Made by a program: the position numbers and the translations under genes. Positions 63,660 to 64,000 of a DNA stretch of 64,000 bases are shown in pieces. Below the pieces are notes generated by a model, which ran no database searches, was not told the origin of the DNA, and was given only the letters and a program-made list of their open reading frames with translations. Source of the stretch: Acidobacteriota bacterium. GTDB lineage: Bacteria; Acidobacteriota; Holophagae; Acanthopleuribacterales; Acanthopleuribacteraceae. Each line of letters begins with the position of its first letter. The stretch's first letter is position 1. The stretch is taken from the NCBI GenBank assembly GCA_030066195.1, contig JASJCB010000013.1:34999-98998 (forward strand), in the 5' to 3' direction.

Positions 63660-64000
63660 GGCGGCCTTAGGTCCCATAGTCTCAGGGAAATCCTTTGTAT
63701 GTCCATTTAAATGGCTTAGCCATTGTGTCGCCATAATACTCGATGAATTGCTGTATTTTGGTTTTGAGATCTTCAGTGGAAGTAAAATTACCCCTCCTGA
63801 TTACTTTCGCCTGAAGAAAGCCAAACCAGATCTCAACCTGGTTCATCCAGGAGCAGTGCTTGGGCGTATATAAAAAGCGGATTCTGTGGGATGGATCTTC
63901 TAAGAATTGCTTCCGGGTTTTGACACGCCTGAGAATGCCACGTTGGTGCTTTTTTCCAAGCTCTTCCTCTGTGACCGACAAGTTGCATTCATCAATCACC
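63660..64000 (-). mobile_element. IS630-family insertion sequence, 3' end (continues past window)
   Basis: The element's left boundary in this window is not certain; terminal inverted repeats cannot be confirmed because the other end is outside. It lies next to the truncated STAND/TPR gene, consistent with insertion there. Confidence 0.6.
63682..64000 (-). CDS. IS630-family transposase, C-terminal part
   Basis: The last ~105 residues of a DDE transposase, open to the window edge. FLYTPKHCSWMNQVEIWFGFLQ contains the conserved final glutamate region (NxxE-W) of IS630/Tc1-like DDE_3 transposases, followed by FIEYYGDTMAKPFKWTYKG, the usual C-terminal end. The MIDECNLSV start given by an internal ATG is not the real start; the first two catalytic aspartates lie outside the window. 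Confidence 0.85.
   Translation of the reverse strand, partial: VIDECNLSVTEEELGKKHQRGILRRVKTRKQFLEDPSHRIRFLYTPKHCSWMNQVEIWFGFLQAKVIRRGNFTSTEDLKTKIQQFIEYYGDTMAKPFKWTYKGFP

Overview
The window comes from a GC-rich bacterium. GC is high from about 1 to 57 kb and clearly lower from about 57.7 kb to the right edge. The C5 (glutamyl-tRNA) heme pathway with HemJ, the MoxR/DUF58/ABC operon and a giant lipopeptide synthetase would fit a predatory or marine Acidobacteriota-type or deltaproteobacterial genome. That taxonomic guess is inference only; no rRNA or other marker is present.

Left part (1-8.3 kb): the 3' end of an SRPBCC/AHSA1-like gene, then a tightly packed + strand operon encoding a MoxR ATPase, an unknown secreted/membrane protein, an ABC ATPase, an ABC permease and a DUF58 protein. 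A 1 kb hairpin- and repeat-rich spacer follows, then an exported TlpA-like thioredoxin.

Heme block (8.6-15.6 kb): a minus-strand alkyltransferase-like (ATL) DNA repair protein is divergent from hemA-hemC-hemD-hemL-hemE-hemJ plus an unknown secreted protein. Several of these genes overlap by ATGA. A perfect 18-bp palindrome matching Rex-type and CRP-type operators lies upstream of hemA. The block ends in an array of UUCG-loop hairpins that look like repeated terminators (15.85-16.26 kb).

Middle (16.4-19.8 kb, minus strand): an exported glutathione-peroxidase-like protein, a RlaP-type nucleotidyltransferase, and an AAA ATPase with a C-terminal PD-(D/E)XK-like nuclease region.

NRPS (19,874-57,187, minus strand): one uninterrupted reading frame of 12,437 codons. 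It encodes a fatty acyl-AMP ligase, an acyl carrier and eleven C-A-T modules. It has no epimerase, methyltransferase, thioesterase or reductase domain and ends in a Lys/Arg-rich tail. Specificity codes read from the sequence give a tentative linear product: acyl-X1-X2-X3(Pro-like pocket lacking Asp235)-Val/Ile-Ile/Val-Gln?-X7-Gly-Ile/Val-Ala-Lys/Orn. Adenylation domain 3 has Cys in place of the amino-binding Asp, and adenylation domain 7 carries a three-copy 14-residue tandem repeat.

Right part (57.2-64 kb): a decayed, lower-GC accessory region. It holds a relic of a membrane dipeptidase, an intact DarT-DarG ADP-ribosylation toxin-antitoxin pair, a twice-frameshifted STAND-type ATPase, a small AT-rich membrane-protein ORF, a 5'-truncated and frameshifted STAND/TPR gene, and the 3' end of an IS630-family transposase at the window edge.
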